A DNA stretch of 64,000 bases from Paralithodes platypus (GCA_032716605.1 CM064569.1:7410713-7474712), one strand, 5' to 3'; counted from the stretch's first letter, positions 1-11,205 are shown. The notes: generated by a model not told the origin, from the letters alone. Numbers and translations: made by a program.

Positions 1-53
1 TTGTCCCTATTCTAAAGGGGCAACCCTGCCTAACGCTTGCAACCCTGATAATA

Positions 54-470
54 GATCAGAAGGTTAAGCAACGTAGGGTCTGGTCAGTAGTTGGATGGGT
101 GACCGCGCCAGCACAGCAGTTGCTGGGTGGGTTTGGCATGTCCTGCTCCAGCAAAGGCAGTAGCTGGTTGGGTGATTGCACCCGGTACCGACATTGACCA
201 GATGTTGCCCTAGGGGTGGGTGAAATTTCCCTGGCTTGCCACCAGGGTTCAAGTAGCCCAGGAGTGTTGAACAAACTCCATTCCCTGTCAGTTCCGCCTC
301 ACTCAGACGAAAATGAGTACCTGGATTCATGGTGGCTAAAATGAATTCAGGGGCCTGATTGGTGGCTTCCTACAACCAATCAACACACGAGACTGAGAAC
401 TTGGTTAGCCACCAGGATTGCTCAGTGGCCATTGGGCAGGCCTTCTCTCGTGTTCGCCTCGTCCCACCCA
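54..470 (+). repeat. 5S-rRNA-derived SINE fragment
   Basis: Bases 54..107 closely match the 3' half of animal 5S rRNA, including GTTAAGCAACGTAGGGTC and TTGGATGGGTGACCGC, the A-box and C-box parts of the internal pol III promoter. The match stops abruptly after GACCGC. A second, degraded box-C-like motif follows near 152..182. The rest to about 470 is unfamiliar, GC-balanced sequence. I read this as the head of a SINE3-type retroposon rather than a working 5S gene. The element end is not defined. Confidence 0.6.
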
Positions 471-529
471 TACGTTAAACTGGGTACCTGGAGCGTAAAA
501 TCGGCCTTGGCGTAGGTCGTATCACTAGG

Positions 530-1001
530 GTAAATTTGATTACTTGCTTCACCTTTCCTATATACTTCCGTTCCCTATGTGTTGTCCGTCCTGTCCCCTC
601 TCGAAATGTATCCTCAAACTGTCTCTCCAACAAAAACCAGCTTACGCAAGTTGGGTCAAGCCCCGACGCCTTCATCTCCTACTAAAATTAACTTCCTCAC
701 CCCCTACTACTTCCTCTGTACCAACTCTAGTATTCGAAGCATAAGAGTGATCAAAATTATTACTTGCTTCACCTTTCCTATATACTTCCGTTCCGTCCGT
801 CCTATTCTAATCATTACCTCTCCATTCCCTGAAGATGCAAGATGTTTACTTGTGAAACGTTGGATCCACCATGAATTTTGCTAACCTGTTGTACCTCATC
901 TCTGAAACCCAGAGGAAAATTGTTAGAACTATTGAAAGCTATAACAATAAAATCCTGAATGCTGAAACTGCTATTGCTTTTAACCTCGTCTGTTTAAAAG
1001 A

Positions 1002-1031
<30 letters not shown>
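530..1031 (+). mobile_element. Penelope-like element terminal (pLTR) fragment
   Basis: The stretch 871..1000 encodes MNFANLLYLISETQRK and further residues clearly homologous to the arm of the element at 18790..20460 (MNFAHLLHLLPATQRK). It is preceded by GAAGATG...GTGAAACGTT, a pattern often seen in such terminal repeats. A 36-bp direct repeat beginning ATTACTTGCTTCACC occurs at 538 and 760. The homology ends in a (TA)n tract at 1003, as in the other copies. Confidence 0.6.
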
Positions 1032-1045
<14 letters not shown>

Positions 1046-1062
1046 TTTATAAAATTTTCTAG

Positions 1063-1732
1063 TTATACGTGTCTCTCACTATAGAATTCACTCAATTTAT
1101 CGTACAGATTGCCTTCGATTAATTGATTTTACCTGTACAATAGTGGTGAACTTTAGCAACTCAATGTTTTTCGATATAAAGAAAAATATAATCTATAAAA
1201 GGTGCTTGAGTGAATCTGCCTTTATCAGCTGAGAAGAAAAGACCGAAATTATCACTGGGCCTTGTGTTCGTTATAAGTGGGAGACAGCAAGGCATATTAT
1301 GTAATGAATAGAGTTTTCTTTCTCAAATGTGTATATAAGAATAGGGTGTAATTAAAATATTGTATTCATATTAGTTTTCATTTGTAATTTGTTATATTCC
1401 TCCTATAATTATAAACTGTAGACATAATTTTTAACTGCCTAAACTGCCTAAGCTTTGGACAAAATGAAACCCTATTTCTTCATGTACGATATATATTTAA
1501 AACACACTAAGTAAAATCATATTTTGTTACTTAACACATTTTCAAGAAAATTTAGCAACAATTTTCCAGTAGCCTTTTTTGTGTTCACAATGATATTAAA
1601 GCACACTCAAGAATGGATGAGCAAACAAATATTATTTTCCGTTTGAATGTCTAGTTGAACTTTATATTTACATTACGTTGAGTAGAATTCTGAGCACACT
1701 AGTGTAGTTTGTAGAGCCTGATTCATTGTCAA
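1063..1732. other. AT-rich intergenic sequence, nothing recognised
   Basis: There is no coding potential, tandem repeat or recognised element in this stretch. It lies downstream of the dpr-like gene. Confidence 0.5.
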
Positions 1733-2102
1733 CTAAGGGGGGATGGGTGTATTTATTGGCTCATTTATGGATCCTTTTATAATGCTTTAGGTTTCCTCCC
1801 TAGCCCTTCATCAAGCTTTGAAAAACACCCCCATAATCTTCCTTCAAGATTAATGTGTACATTTTTCGGTAGAAAAATGTCACAGCCGAAGGCCTATTAC
1901 TCTTAAAAATTACAGGCTCGCTATCGCTCGCTAGAAAAAAATTACTACCTAAATTATACAAAATGTCTTATTATTGACAAAGCAATGGGGCGTAAAGTGA
2001 TACAATCGCAAACTAATGGGCCGAACGTCTTAAAATCTAAAAACAAATGGGGCTCAACACGAAGGAAAAAAGGGGCAGAAAAACCTGGCCATCCCCCGTT
2101 AA
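1733..2102 (-). mobile_element. TTAA family B element (MITE)
   Basis: Inverted copy. It starts CTAAGGGGGGATGGG and ends CCATCCCCCGTTAA. The interior shows the family core in reverse: TCCTCCCTAG, CATCAAGCTT, GTACATTTTTCGGTAGAAAA, GGCTCGCTATCGCTCGC and repeated AATGGG..GAACGTCTTAAAAT units. There are no coding frames. The ends and length of about 360 bp define family B, a non-autonomous DNA transposon-like repeat with TTAA at both ends. Confidence 0.75.
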
Positions 2103-2180
2103 TTGAATTACATTGTCAACTAATGTACAATACGACAGTCAACAAACTACATTACCTGCTGGTCATAAGTAGGGTTATTG

Positions 2181-2570
2181 TTATGGGGGTCACCGTTTTT
2201 TGTTTTATTATCTTTCTCTCCTTTTCTCTCTTTCCCTGGCTTGTATCCATTCGGCCCCATTCAGCCAACTGTTTTAAGACGTTTATCCCCATCCAGGTGT
2301 CGATTACTTCCTGGCGAGCGATAGCGAGCCAGCATTGTATGGAGAAATCCGGTTTCGCCGAAGACATTTTTCTATCGAAAAATTTACAAATTTAGCTTGC
2401 TCTCAAGAAAAAAAATATATATATGCTGGCTCGCTACCGCTCGCCAGGAAAATATTGACACCTGGATGGGGGTAAACGTCTTGAAACAGTAGGCTGAATG
2501 GGGCCAAATAGATACAAGCCAAAGAGAGAGAGGGAAAGAAAGAGAACAAAAGCGAGGTGGGCTCCCTTAA
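2181..2570. mobile_element. TTAA family A palindromic element
   Basis: This copy is nearly palindromic. The left arm CTTGTATCCATTCGGCCCCA is mirrored by TGGGGCC-AAT-GATACAAG in the right arm, and GGCGAGCGATAGCGAGCCAG is mirrored by CTGGCTCGCTACCGCTCGCC. The centre has TTTTTCTATCGAAAAA. It ends CTCCCTTAA; the left TTAA is mutated to TTAT. There is no plausible protein. Confidence 0.75.
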
Positions 2571-2686
2571 TACTGTACATACTGGTAATTTTATTTATGA
2601 CATTGCTAAGTAAATGGATCTGCATTTGCGTAATATAAAGTTATGCCAAGTTATTAGTGGTACCGGTACCCATTTTTTTCAAACTG

Positions 2687-3073
2687 TTAAGGGGGGAGGG
2701 GGTCACCGTTTTTTTTTTCTTTCTCTCCTTTTCTCTCTTTCTCTGGCTTGTATCCATTTGGCCCCATTCAGCTAACTGTTTTAAGACGTTTATCCCCATC
2801 CAGGTGTCGATTTCTTCCTGGCGGGCGATAGCGAGCCAGCATTGTATGGAAAAATCCGGCTTCGCCGGACACATTTTTCTATCGAAAAATGTACAAATTT
2901 AGCTTCCTGTCAAAACAAAAATATATCTAGGCTGGCTCGCTACCGCTCGCCAGGAAAATATTGACACCTGGATGGGGGTAAACGTCTTAAAACAGTAGGC
3001 TGAATGGGGCCGAATGGATACAAACCAAAGAGAAAGGGAGAGAAAGAGAAAAAAGCGAGGTGGGCTCCCATAA
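2687..3073. mobile_element. TTAA family A palindromic element
   Basis: Second copy, begins TTAAGGGGGGAGGGGGTCAC and ends GGGCTCCCATAAG. The two inverted arms and the central hairpin CCGGCTTCGCCGG are clear. It lies 116 bp from the previous copy in the same arm order. Confidence 0.75.
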
Positions 3074-3474
3074 GACACAGAGACATGATGATTTGATATT
3101 ATTTATTGTGCTAGAAATATCGAGTTAATATTTATATTAAAATCTGACGGGAAATCGGCATGTCCCCATTTCTTTATCAAGGTATAATTAAGATTGTTTA
3201 GTGAAATATGTCATTCATCATGAAAACTTGAAGTCATGTATTATTTTTAGCTCGAAGTATATCTAAATGGTTATGTAAATATTATGACCCATGTCTGTAC
3301 TACAATTATGTACAATTTTGAACACTTAATTTGTAACCAAAAATGTACACATAAACAGTGGTCTTCGGTGTACCTGTTCATATTAGACCACATGTTCATA
3401 AACCATTACAACACTGTGTAGGTGTACCATTGTATACACTCATCCCTCTCAGTGTCCTAATATGCTGTACTTTT
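3074..3474. other. AT-rich sequence, nothing recognised
   Basis: No open frame, repeat or RNA gene is supported here. Confidence 0.45.
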
Positions 3475-3638
3475 CTTATTTCTGGCTATTATTAGACGCT
3501 TTTATTCAGATTAGAAAGGGTATATGGCAATCAAAGGGTTAACTGAGACTGTCTTTTAACTCCCACAGATCCTACGCAAGCTGTCTAATGATAGCCAGAA
3601 TAGTCTGTCAAAATGCGTCATGATCTTCAGAGGGTTAA
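3475..3638. mobile_element. TTAA family D foldback, degraded
   Basis: The stretch contains the paired internal motifs of family D (GGCTATTATTAGACG near the left, CTAATGATAGCCAGAAT near the right, AAGGGTTAACTGAGA between). The left terminus is decayed; the right end AGGGTTAA is shared with the next element. Confidence 0.6.
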
Positions 3639-3984
3639 GGGAAGATGGGTCGTTGTTTTTTTGGCCACCCTTCTTCCTCGTGCTTAGCCCCATTAACGCC
3701 AGATTGTATGGCGTTCGGCTAATTAATTTGTCAATTTAAAGATATTTTGCCCAATTTTGTTGTCAATATTAAGACCTTTCGTGCTTTTTAGATGTCGAAT
3801 GAGCCTGTAATTTTGGAAGAAACGGCCTCTGGCCGGGACACTTTGTTACCGAAAAATGTAGAAATTAATCTAGAAGGGGGATCTAATGGATGTGTTTTAA
3901 GCTTGATGGAGCTCTAATGAGGAAACTAATAAAGTAATATAAAGATACATAAATGAACAAATATATACGCCCATCTCCCCTTAA
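3635..3984 (+). mobile_element. TTAA family B element
   Basis: Begins TTAAGGGAAGATGGG and ends GCCCATCTCCCCTTAA. The core includes TTAGCCCCATTAACG, AGGTGTCGAATGAGCC and CTTGATGGAGCTCTAATGAG. The first TTAA is also the end of the family D copy to its left. Confidence 0.8.
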
Positions 3985-4066
3985 GTGTTCATTGTTACTG
4001 TGTAGTCTGGGATAAGGAAAATTACTGGATAATTGTCAATGGCTTACATGATCAGGTCATACGTAA

Positions 4067-4449
4067 TAAGGGAGCCCACCTCGCTTTTTTTGTCTCTGTC
4101 TCTCCCTCTCTCTTTGGCTTGTATCCATTCGGTCCCATTCAGCACACTGTTTTAAGACGTTTACCCCCAACCAGGTGTCAATATTTTCCTGGCGAGCGGG
4201 AGGGAGCCAGCAAGAATATATATTTTTGTTTTGACAGCAAGCTAAATTTGTACATTTTTCAATAGAAAAAATTCTCAGGCAAAGCCGGATTTCTCCAAAC
4301 AATGCTGGCTCGCTATCGCTCGCCAGGAAGAAATTAACACCTGGATGGGGATAAACGTCTTAAAACAGTTGGCTGAATGGGGCCGAATGGATACAAGCCA
4401 GAGAAAAAGAGAAAAGGAGAGAAAGAGAAAACACGGTGACCCCCCTTAA
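4067..4449. mobile_element. TTAA family A palindromic element
   Basis: Begins TAAGGGAGCCCACCTCGC and ends GTGACCCCCCTTAA, so it is in opposite arm order to the copies at 2181 and 2687. It has both arms and the central TTTTTCAATAGAAAAA stem. Confidence 0.75.
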
Positions 4450-4728
4450 CATTTATAGTGTAAGCAGATATTTAGAACATACTTTAATGGCATGAGCAAG
4501 AACGAACACATTTGCAAGTGAAAAAGTAGAATGGGACAAAATATCACATAGGAAGACTGTTAACATCCATTGGTAAATGTAACATAAAACCTGTATAGTG
4601 TATATAGTAATATTGTAAACACTAACTTGTAAGCGACAGAGATAGAGAGAGAAAGGTCTGCGTTATATACCAGTTATTTTAGCGTATACAATGTAGTCAG
4701 AAGATAAAGAACGAAAGGCGAACATTGT

Positions 4729-5870
4729 AGACCTCTTATTTACATTGATAGAAGGAGAGTGATGGTTGGAGGAGTTCAGGTTAGGTTCATGTAGGATTGC
4801 AAACCTCGTATTTACATTGATAGAAGGAGAGTGATGGTTGGAGGAGTTCAGGTTAGGTTCATGTAGGATTGCGAACCTCGTATTTACATTGAGAGAAGAA
4901 AAATAATTGTTGGAGGAGTTCAGATTAGGTTCATATAGGATTACGAACCTCTTATTTAAATTTGTGGCAGAACAGAAGGATCAGAGAAGGAAAGGCTAGG
5001 TTCACATTGGATCTTGAACTTCTTATATGCATTTATAAAAGAAAAACAGGAATCGAAGGCATACAGATTAGGTTCACATGGATCTTGTACTTCTTATATA
5101 CATTTATAGAAGGGAAATAGAAGTTGGAGGAGTTCAGGTTAGGTTCATGTAGGATTACGAACCTCGTATTTACATTGAGAGAAGGAAAGTAATTGTTGGA
5201 GGAGTTCAGATTAGGTTCATATAGGATTACGACCCTCTTATATACATTTATAGAAGGAAAACAGGATTTGAAGGAATACAGACAAGGTTTGTATAGGCTC
5301 ACAAACCTCTTATATACATTTATATTAGTAAAGAAGAAGGAAAGGAGGAAAATATAGGTTCACATAGGATCACGAACCTCTTATATACATTTATAGAAGG
5401 AAAACAGGAGTCGAAGGAATACAATACAAGTTAAGTTGATATAGGATCAAGAACCTCTTATATTTATTTATAGAAGGAGAGAAAAATCAGAGAAGGAAAG
5501 GTTAGGTTCATATAGGATCACGAACCTCTTATATACATTTATAGAAGGAAAACGGGATTGAAGGAGGACAGGTTAGGTTAATATAGGATCAAGAACCTCG
5601 TATATACATTTATGGAAGGAAAGACGATGCAGAGAAGGAAAGGTAAGGTTCATATAGGATCACGAACCTCTTATATACATTTATGGAAGGAAAGACGATG
5701 CAGAGAAGGAAAGGTTAGGTTATATAGGATCACGAACCTCTTATATACATTAATAGAAGAGAAGAAGAATCAGAGGAGGAAAATATAGGTTCACATAGGA
5801 TCACGAACCTCTTATGTACACTTATAGAAGGAAAGTAGGAATCAGAGAGGTTATAGGTTCATATAATACT
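4729..5870. repeat. 72-bp minisatellite, about 16 copies
   Basis: A repeated unit of 70-78 bp contains GAACCTCTTATATACATTTA, TAGAAGGAAA and GGTTAGGTTCATATAGGATC. By eye there are about 16 diverged copies. The array ends about 40 bp downstream of the stop codon of the dpr-like gene and may form part of its 3' UTR. Confidence 0.85.
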
Positions 5871-5912
5871 TAGGTACGGTTATAAAATGCTTCCTCTGTT
5901 AGGATGTGCTTA

Positions 5913-6058
5913 TCATGACAATTGGTGTATGAAGGACCCCACCCCTAACATCAACACATGTACTAGCAGCAGCAGCAGCAGGTGTTGTTGTTGTTGTTGT
6001 TGTTGTTGGTGATGTTGGGGGCTCGCTCCGGAGACTTGCATGGCCGCTGGTGCATCGC
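5913..6058 (-). CDS. dpr-like: dpr-like terminal exon: linker and hydrophobic C-terminus
   Basis: This exon has 146 coding nt including TGA at 5915..5913. The acceptor is CCATATCTAG. It encodes GDAPAAMQVSG, matching the HPAAM-type linker after Dpr Ig2, then QHH followed by eight Gln, then a Leu-rich segment (LLLLLLVHVLMLGVG) and six terminal residues. The hydrophobic tail at the extreme C-terminus fits a GPI-anchor signal. The poly-Gln run is a CAA repeat and may vary in length. A 72-bp minisatellite begins about 40 bp downstream, so the 3' UTR probably runs into it. No well-placed polyadenylation signal was identified. Confidence 0.88.
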
Positions 6059-6113
6059 CTAGATATGGAAATAATGGGATCAGTGATATATATTTTAATA
6101 AGAACAGACATGA

Positions 6114-6294
6114 TAACGTTTGATGAATAAAAACACCACTTGAGGAGGAGCACTTTATTGACAACGTTTCGCAGATAGCTTCTTCAGGTCACTAAACTAA
6201 ACATCTAGGTTAGTAACCTGAAATAGCTATTTGCAAAACGGCAGTAAATTACACCTCTTTAAATGGTGTTTTTATTCATTCTATCAACGTTTTG
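6114..6294. mobile_element. Foldback element
   Basis: Terminal inverted repeats of about 28 bp: GATGAATAAAAACACCA on the left pairs with TGGTGTTTTTATTCAT on the right. The interior has ACAACGTTTCGCAGATAGC and CTTCTTCAGGTCAC, resembling the conserved stretch of Penelope-type terminal repeats. It sits in the last intron, 55 bp upstream of the terminal exon's acceptor. Confidence 0.55.
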
Positions 6295-6831
6295 GAGTTA
6301 ATTTTAACGTGAGGTTTGATATTATACGTGAAGGAGGCTTAATGGGTTTGGCCATGTGGAGTGTATGGGTATTCATGATTAGGTGAAGAGATTAAATAGT
6401 TGTTAAAATAGGACTTCAGAGGCTATCAACCCTATTGGATTATTAAGCCAGCACATTGTAAATATAGAACAACGTCAGGATTGGAGCCTCTATGCGAAAA
6501 CTCCAGTCCCACGTGAAGAGATGCAAGTCTGTCAACGTTGTGAGATCTGCACAGAACAGTACGCCTTGAAAGACCTCTGATTAGGTCGGATAATCTGATC
6601 TCATAATGAATACCTGACAATGCCCAACTCGGAACAGGGCTGCCTGGAGCACCACCAATAGGACATGTAAGACTGAAACCATTCTCCATAGGGTCAAATG
6701 TACAATGTGGATGTGTCTCTTTGTAGTTCAGTACTCTGTGGTCCCACACTGCGATGGGTCTTGCTGATCAATTAACTTTGTCAAACCATGAAGAGGAAAT
6801 TTGCTAAATCTATTCTCAGACATACAAGTGT

Positions 6832-6834
<3 letters not shown>
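6295..6834. other. Last-intron sequence, nothing firmly recognised
   Basis: A 105-codon minus-strand frame at 6432..6749 reads HRGSNPD near its end. That phrase is typical of translated tRNA-derived SINE B-boxes (TCCAATCCTGA on the minus strand), so a decayed SINE is possible. Confidence 0.3.

Positions 6835-6892
<58 letters not shown>
6835..6892. repeat. (TA)n microsatellite
   Basis: About 58 bp of alternating TA, ending 28 bp from the donor of the Ig2 second-half exon. Confidence 0.95.
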
Positions 6893-6893
<1 letters not shown>

Positions 6894-6919
6894 CGGCAAA
6901 TCCTTCTAGCTGCACCCAC

Positions 6920-7049
6920 CTGCTATGATGTGAAGTGTGATGGATGCTGGTCTTGAGTTTGGTGGATGACAGGTGTAATTACCAGAGTCAGTCTTACCTA
7001 CAGCTGCCAGGGTGAGGGTACTGCCATCACCTGTCGTCCTCACTGACAC
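6920..7049 (-). CDS. dpr-like: dpr-like exon: second half of Ig2
   Basis: This 130-nt exon (43 codons plus 1 nt) has acceptor TATGACCCAG and donor GCAG|GTGGGT. It encodes VSVRTTGDGSTLTL then GKTDSGNYTCHPPNSRPAS, with the DxGxYxC motif, the second Ig2 cysteine and an NYT sequon. It joins the preceding exon in phase 0 and the last exon in phase 1. A (TA)n tract abuts it on the downstream side. Confidence 0.93.
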
Positions 7050-7371
7050 CTGGGTCATAGATAGGATAGAATAATAGAGAGGTTAATTGATATATACGAG
7101 TTGAGAAGTAGGGTGTTTATAGACATGTACTGTAGGTGATGGTAGAGTGATTAATAGACCTCATAATATGTATGTAAGTGTTTGGTACCTACTAGGCTCT
7201 ACGATTCCTAGTCAAAGCCCATCATTGTCAGTTGTAATTATTTATTTATTTTTGTTACGTATTCCTAACCAGTCAGTGTGATATGTTATAATCTATTTTG
7301 TGTTTAACTCTTTCATTGCGGGCATTTTGGCCTAAATTGAGCTTCATTCCCTGCAAATTTTCATGCATAAA

Positions 7372-7530
7372 CATGAGCCAGAATGATATACAATGATAAA
7401 CATGAGCCAGAATGATATACAATGATATATCCAGAATGAAGTACAGTAATAAACAGTGACACCTGAATGATATACAATGATAAACATGAGCCAGAATGAT
7501 ATACAATGATATATCCGTGAAAGTACAGTA
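7372..7530. repeat. Short minisatellite
   Basis: Repeats of GAGCCAGAATGATATACAAT and ATGATATATCC, with one larger block of about 110 bp repeated twice. Any frames over it are artefacts of the repeat. Confidence 0.75.
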
Positions 7531-7560
7531 ATAGAGCTTTCCAGTGACACCTGAATCACC

Positions 7561-9712
7561 TCTGTACGACGTCAGTGTGGGCCCATTATTGTTTATTATA
7601 TATGTGAATGATTTAATTAACACAAATGTACTATTTAAAACAATTATGTTTGCAGACGATACAACACTTTATGCCAGTCACAGCAATTTAAATACTCTAG
7701 TGCAATCAGTGAATAATTAACTAAATAATGTCTATTGTTGGATGACCGCAAATAAGCTAACCTTAAATATCGACAACACAAAATATGTTATTCATCACAG
7801 AAAAAAGAATGTTCCTCCAAATGTAGATTCCATTAAAATATGAAATTCAATGTTAATAGAAGAGCAAAATATAAAATGTCTTGGTGTTGTAGTGGATAGG
7901 CAATTGACTTGGCAGTCACATATACAAACATTAACAAACAAGATAAATAAACAATGTGGTATATTATATCTAACTCGTAACTGCTTTCCTTCGGAAGTAC
8001 TTAAACAACTTTACTACTCCTTGGTGTACCCTTACTTTTCATACTGTCACACAGTTTGGGCAACCGCAGGTAAAACTAAGATAGAGAGAGTCAAACTACC
8101 GCAAAAGAAAATTATTAGGACAATCACTTTCAAAAGAAAATATGATCACACAAATGAATTATTTAAATCTCTAAGGCTTTTAAAATGGGAAGACATAAAC
8201 ATATATTGCACTGCTATCTTTGTTTATAAAGCCATTACTAATTAAAACCCCATAAACATATTTAATTTTCGTTTAAATTAAAGATATACCTTAAGAAACA
8301 CAAGAGATTTAGAAATTCCATTATTGGCATCAAATCAATCTCAAAAATCGATTCATTATCATGGTGTAAAGGTCTGGAATGCACTGCCTCGGCATATTCT
8401 GGATAAACCCTCCCTGTCTAGTTTTAAGATGTCCCTCAAATCATTTTTATTGAGTAAATATTAAAACATCCGTCAAATTGTAAGTTACTTTTGTGCTGAG
8501 TATGTTTATGTGGTGTAAGTTTATGGGTGAGAATTGTAAGTTACTTTTGTATTGAGTATGTTTATGTGGTGTAAGTTTATGTGGTGTAAGTTTATGTGGT
8601 GTAAGTTTATGTGGTGTAAGTTTATGTGGTGTAAGTTACTTTTGTGCTGAGTATGTTTATGTGGTGTAAGTTTATGGGTGCGAATTGTAAGTTACTTTTG
8701 TGCTGAGTAAGTTTATGTGGTGTAAGTTTATGTGGTGTAAGTTACTTTTGTGCTGAGTATGTTTATGTGGTGTAAGTTTATGTGGTGTAAGTTACTTTTG
8801 TGCTGAGTATGTTTATGTGGTGTAAGTTACTTTTGTGTTGAGTATGTTTATGTGGTGTAAGTTTATGTGGTGTAAGTTACTTTTGTGTTGAGTATGTTTA
8901 TGTGGTGTAAGTTTATGTGGTGTAAGTTACTTTTGTGTTGAGTATGTTTATGTGGTGTAAGTTTATGTGGTGTAAGTTACTTTTGTGCTGAGTATGTTTA
9001 TGTGGTGTAAGTTACTTTTGTGTTGAGTATGTTTATGTGGTGTAAGTTTATGTGGTGTAAGTTACTTTTGTGTTGAGTATGTTTATGTGGTGTAAGTTTA
9101 TGTGGTGTAAGTTACTTTTGTGCTGAGTATGTTATGTGGTGTAAGTTTATGTGGTGTAAGTTACTTTTGTGCTGAGTATGTTTATGTGGTGTAAGTTACT
9201 TTTGTGTTGAGTATGTTTATGTGGTGTAAGTTTATGGGTGCGAATTGTAAGTTACTTTTGTGCTGAGTATGTTTATGTGGTGTAAGTTTATGTGGTGTAA
9301 GTTACTTTTGTGTTGAGTATGTTTATGTGGTGTAAGTTTATGTGGTGTAAGTTACTTTTGTGTTGAGTATGTTTATGTGGTGTAAGTTACTTTTGTGTTG
9401 AGTATGTTTATGTGGTGTAAGTTTATGTGGTGTAAGTTACTTTTGTGTTGAGTATGTTTATGTGGTGTAAGTTTATGTGGTGTAAGTTACTTTTGTGTTG
9501 AGTATGTTTATGTAGTGTAAGTTTATGGGTGCGAATTGAAAGAATATATATTTTATGTATGTAAAAATTTAAATTAATTCGGGTTAAATCAAGGTGCCTT
9601 AAAGAGAGTTTTCTCTCATAAGGCTTAGCCAGTTGACTTCCATGTATTTACATTCTGAACTTATTGTATATCTGAAGGCTAAATAAATATATTTGAATTG
9701 AATTGAATTGAA
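7561..9712 (+). mobile_element. L2/CR1-like LINE, 5'-truncated and decayed
   Basis: Reverse-transcriptase remains start near 7570 (GPLLF.IYVNDL, then FADDTTLY, interrupted by stops near 7717 and 7841). The open 131-codon frame at 7850..8245 follows: CLGVVVDRQLTWQSHI, YYSLVYPYFSYCHTVWA and a C-terminal DHT-LFK-LRLLK block, typical of L2/CR1/Crack elements. The tail is AATAAATATATTTGAATTGAATTGAATTGAA, a pentanucleotide 3' repeat usual for this group (20-base pieces: TTGAATTGAATTGAATTGAA). The 3' UTR has been expanded by the minisatellite at 8476..9536. No intact protein remains. Confidence 0.8.
8476..9536 (+). repeat. Minisatellite inside a LINE 3' UTR
   Basis: About 1.06 kb of two alternating submotifs, TTTATGTGGTGTAAG (15 bp) and TTACTTTTGTGCTGAGTATG (20 bp), in variable order. 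Several GGGTGCGAATTGTAAG units mark the original LINE sequence, which resumes at 9527 with the same GGGTGCGAATTG word. Confidence 0.9.
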
Positions 9713-10262
9713 CGTCTGGTTGTCTAGCAACGATCTTGCAAACGTCGATCAATTTGCTAAAAATGAGCGGTTTTGAGCGGTTTTGAGCGGTTTTCGCTAT
9801 GTGTAACGCTGCAATCATGTCCGAGACATCTCTGAGTTACATCAGTGCCGGCCCAGACTTGGTGGGCAATGGATGAAGGAGTCTTGCGATGCCTGCAACA
9901 GCTTGCTTCGCTCCCAGGATACATAGTAAGCTAATTTCGGTGTCCTTCTGGTGACGGGTGCCAGAATGTAGGCGTTAACCTGGCGAATATGCACTTAGTC
10001 GCTTTGAGCTAGAGACTAGAAAAATATATTTCCTGCTGATTGGCTGATAGTACTGCGTCCGAATGATATATTATAATTCTAATAACAAACAGAAGAAATA
10101 TACTAAAAAGTAGGCTATCAATTATCTCAAAATAATTTTAGCTAGCTCTAAAAGACCATCTGCAAGCTGACCAGGTAAGATAATAAACTATAGTTGCTGT
10201 AAATACCATATGAGCAATATAATAATGTTCTCGTACTTTTCATTGCAATTACAACATAATTA
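9713..10262. other. Intron sequence, nothing recognised
   Basis: Apart from a triple GAGCGGTTTT repeat near 9768, nothing stands out. Confidence 0.4.
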
Positions 10263-10477
10263 TATACCCTATTCCAATTAAGTAGGCCAAAACTGTTGAA
10301 CATTAACCTCTATAACTCAGAAAAGACTAGAGTCATTGAGCTAATTATTTCTACCATTTGGGAAGAGGCAACCAGGGGATAGGTGTGGAAATCTACAGCC
10401 CACTAGTTCTAGCCCTTTTTGAGTTATAGAGGATAAGGGGTTACGATATCTGACCTACCTATTTGGAACAGGGTATA
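10263..10477. mobile_element. Family H foldback MITE
   Basis: Begins TATACCCTATTCCAATTAAG and ends TATTTGGAACAGGGTATA. Inner arms CCTCTATAACTCAGAAAAG and CCCTTTTTGAGTTATAGAGG also pair, so most of the 215 bp folds into a hairpin. TA is the likely target duplication. A partial relative is at 53700..53790. Confidence 0.7.
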
Positions 10478-10676
10478 GCACAATATATGGAATAACTAAA
10501 AATGCGACAACACTATAGAACTTACAACACATTATGTGGTTATCTAAGAATACGGGCTTTAGAAGCAGTGAATCAGAGTGGCATGTTTTGTTTGAATTAA
10601 GATGAAAATTAAATCCATCTGTAGTCCCTTTCAGTCGGATGGCGCTATTATTTGCTATTTCCTAGCTACCTCCAGA

Positions 10677-10678
10677 TA

Positions 10679-10721
<43 letters not shown>
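10677..10721. repeat. (TA)n followed by poly-T
   Basis: A run of alternating TA followed by a run of T of roughly 27 bases. The 3' end of a minus-strand retroposon is possible but no body is recognisable. Confidence 0.7.
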
Positions 10722-11143
10722 CCAGCTGCGAAGGGGATATACAAGGCTAGATGTTAAATAAGATTTATATTAAACACATCAATTCCAGAGGTCCTTCATC
10801 AAATTTTAAGTAAATTCATCTAGTATTAGCTTTAACAATATATATAATTCGTCTATTGCAAGGGGTTAGGACGCAAATAAACCCAAATGCTTTATAATAC
10901 AACCCTCTACGTTTGTAAAGTTAGAACAGAAAATAACGAAGATCGAATGCAGTAGAAAATAAAGGAAAACTTAGACAATTTTGCATGCCTCCGTGTATAA
11001 GTTTTCTTGGCGGGGCAAATAAAAACTCCCGCAAACCTGTGGTGTGTATTTTGAAGTCATTTAACTTTGCATTTCTCTCCACAAACTTTTTAATTCGACG
11101 TTTTCTCGATCTCAACGTAATTTTCTCTTTTCTCCTCCTTTTT

Positions 11144-11144
<1 letters not shown>

Positions 11145-11205
<61 letters not shown>

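Noticed and set aside
54..107. Functional 5S rRNA gene
   Set aside because: Only the 3' half is similar, it is mutated, and the sequence diverges directly after box C.
871..1062. Small host gene starting MNFANLLYLI
   Set aside because: The same start occurs in the arms of a Penelope-like element, and the frame runs into a TA repeat.
6432..6749. 105-codon minus-strand frame in the last intron as a further exon
   Set aside because: Its reading does not match any Dpr segment, and the exons on either side already join in phase without it.
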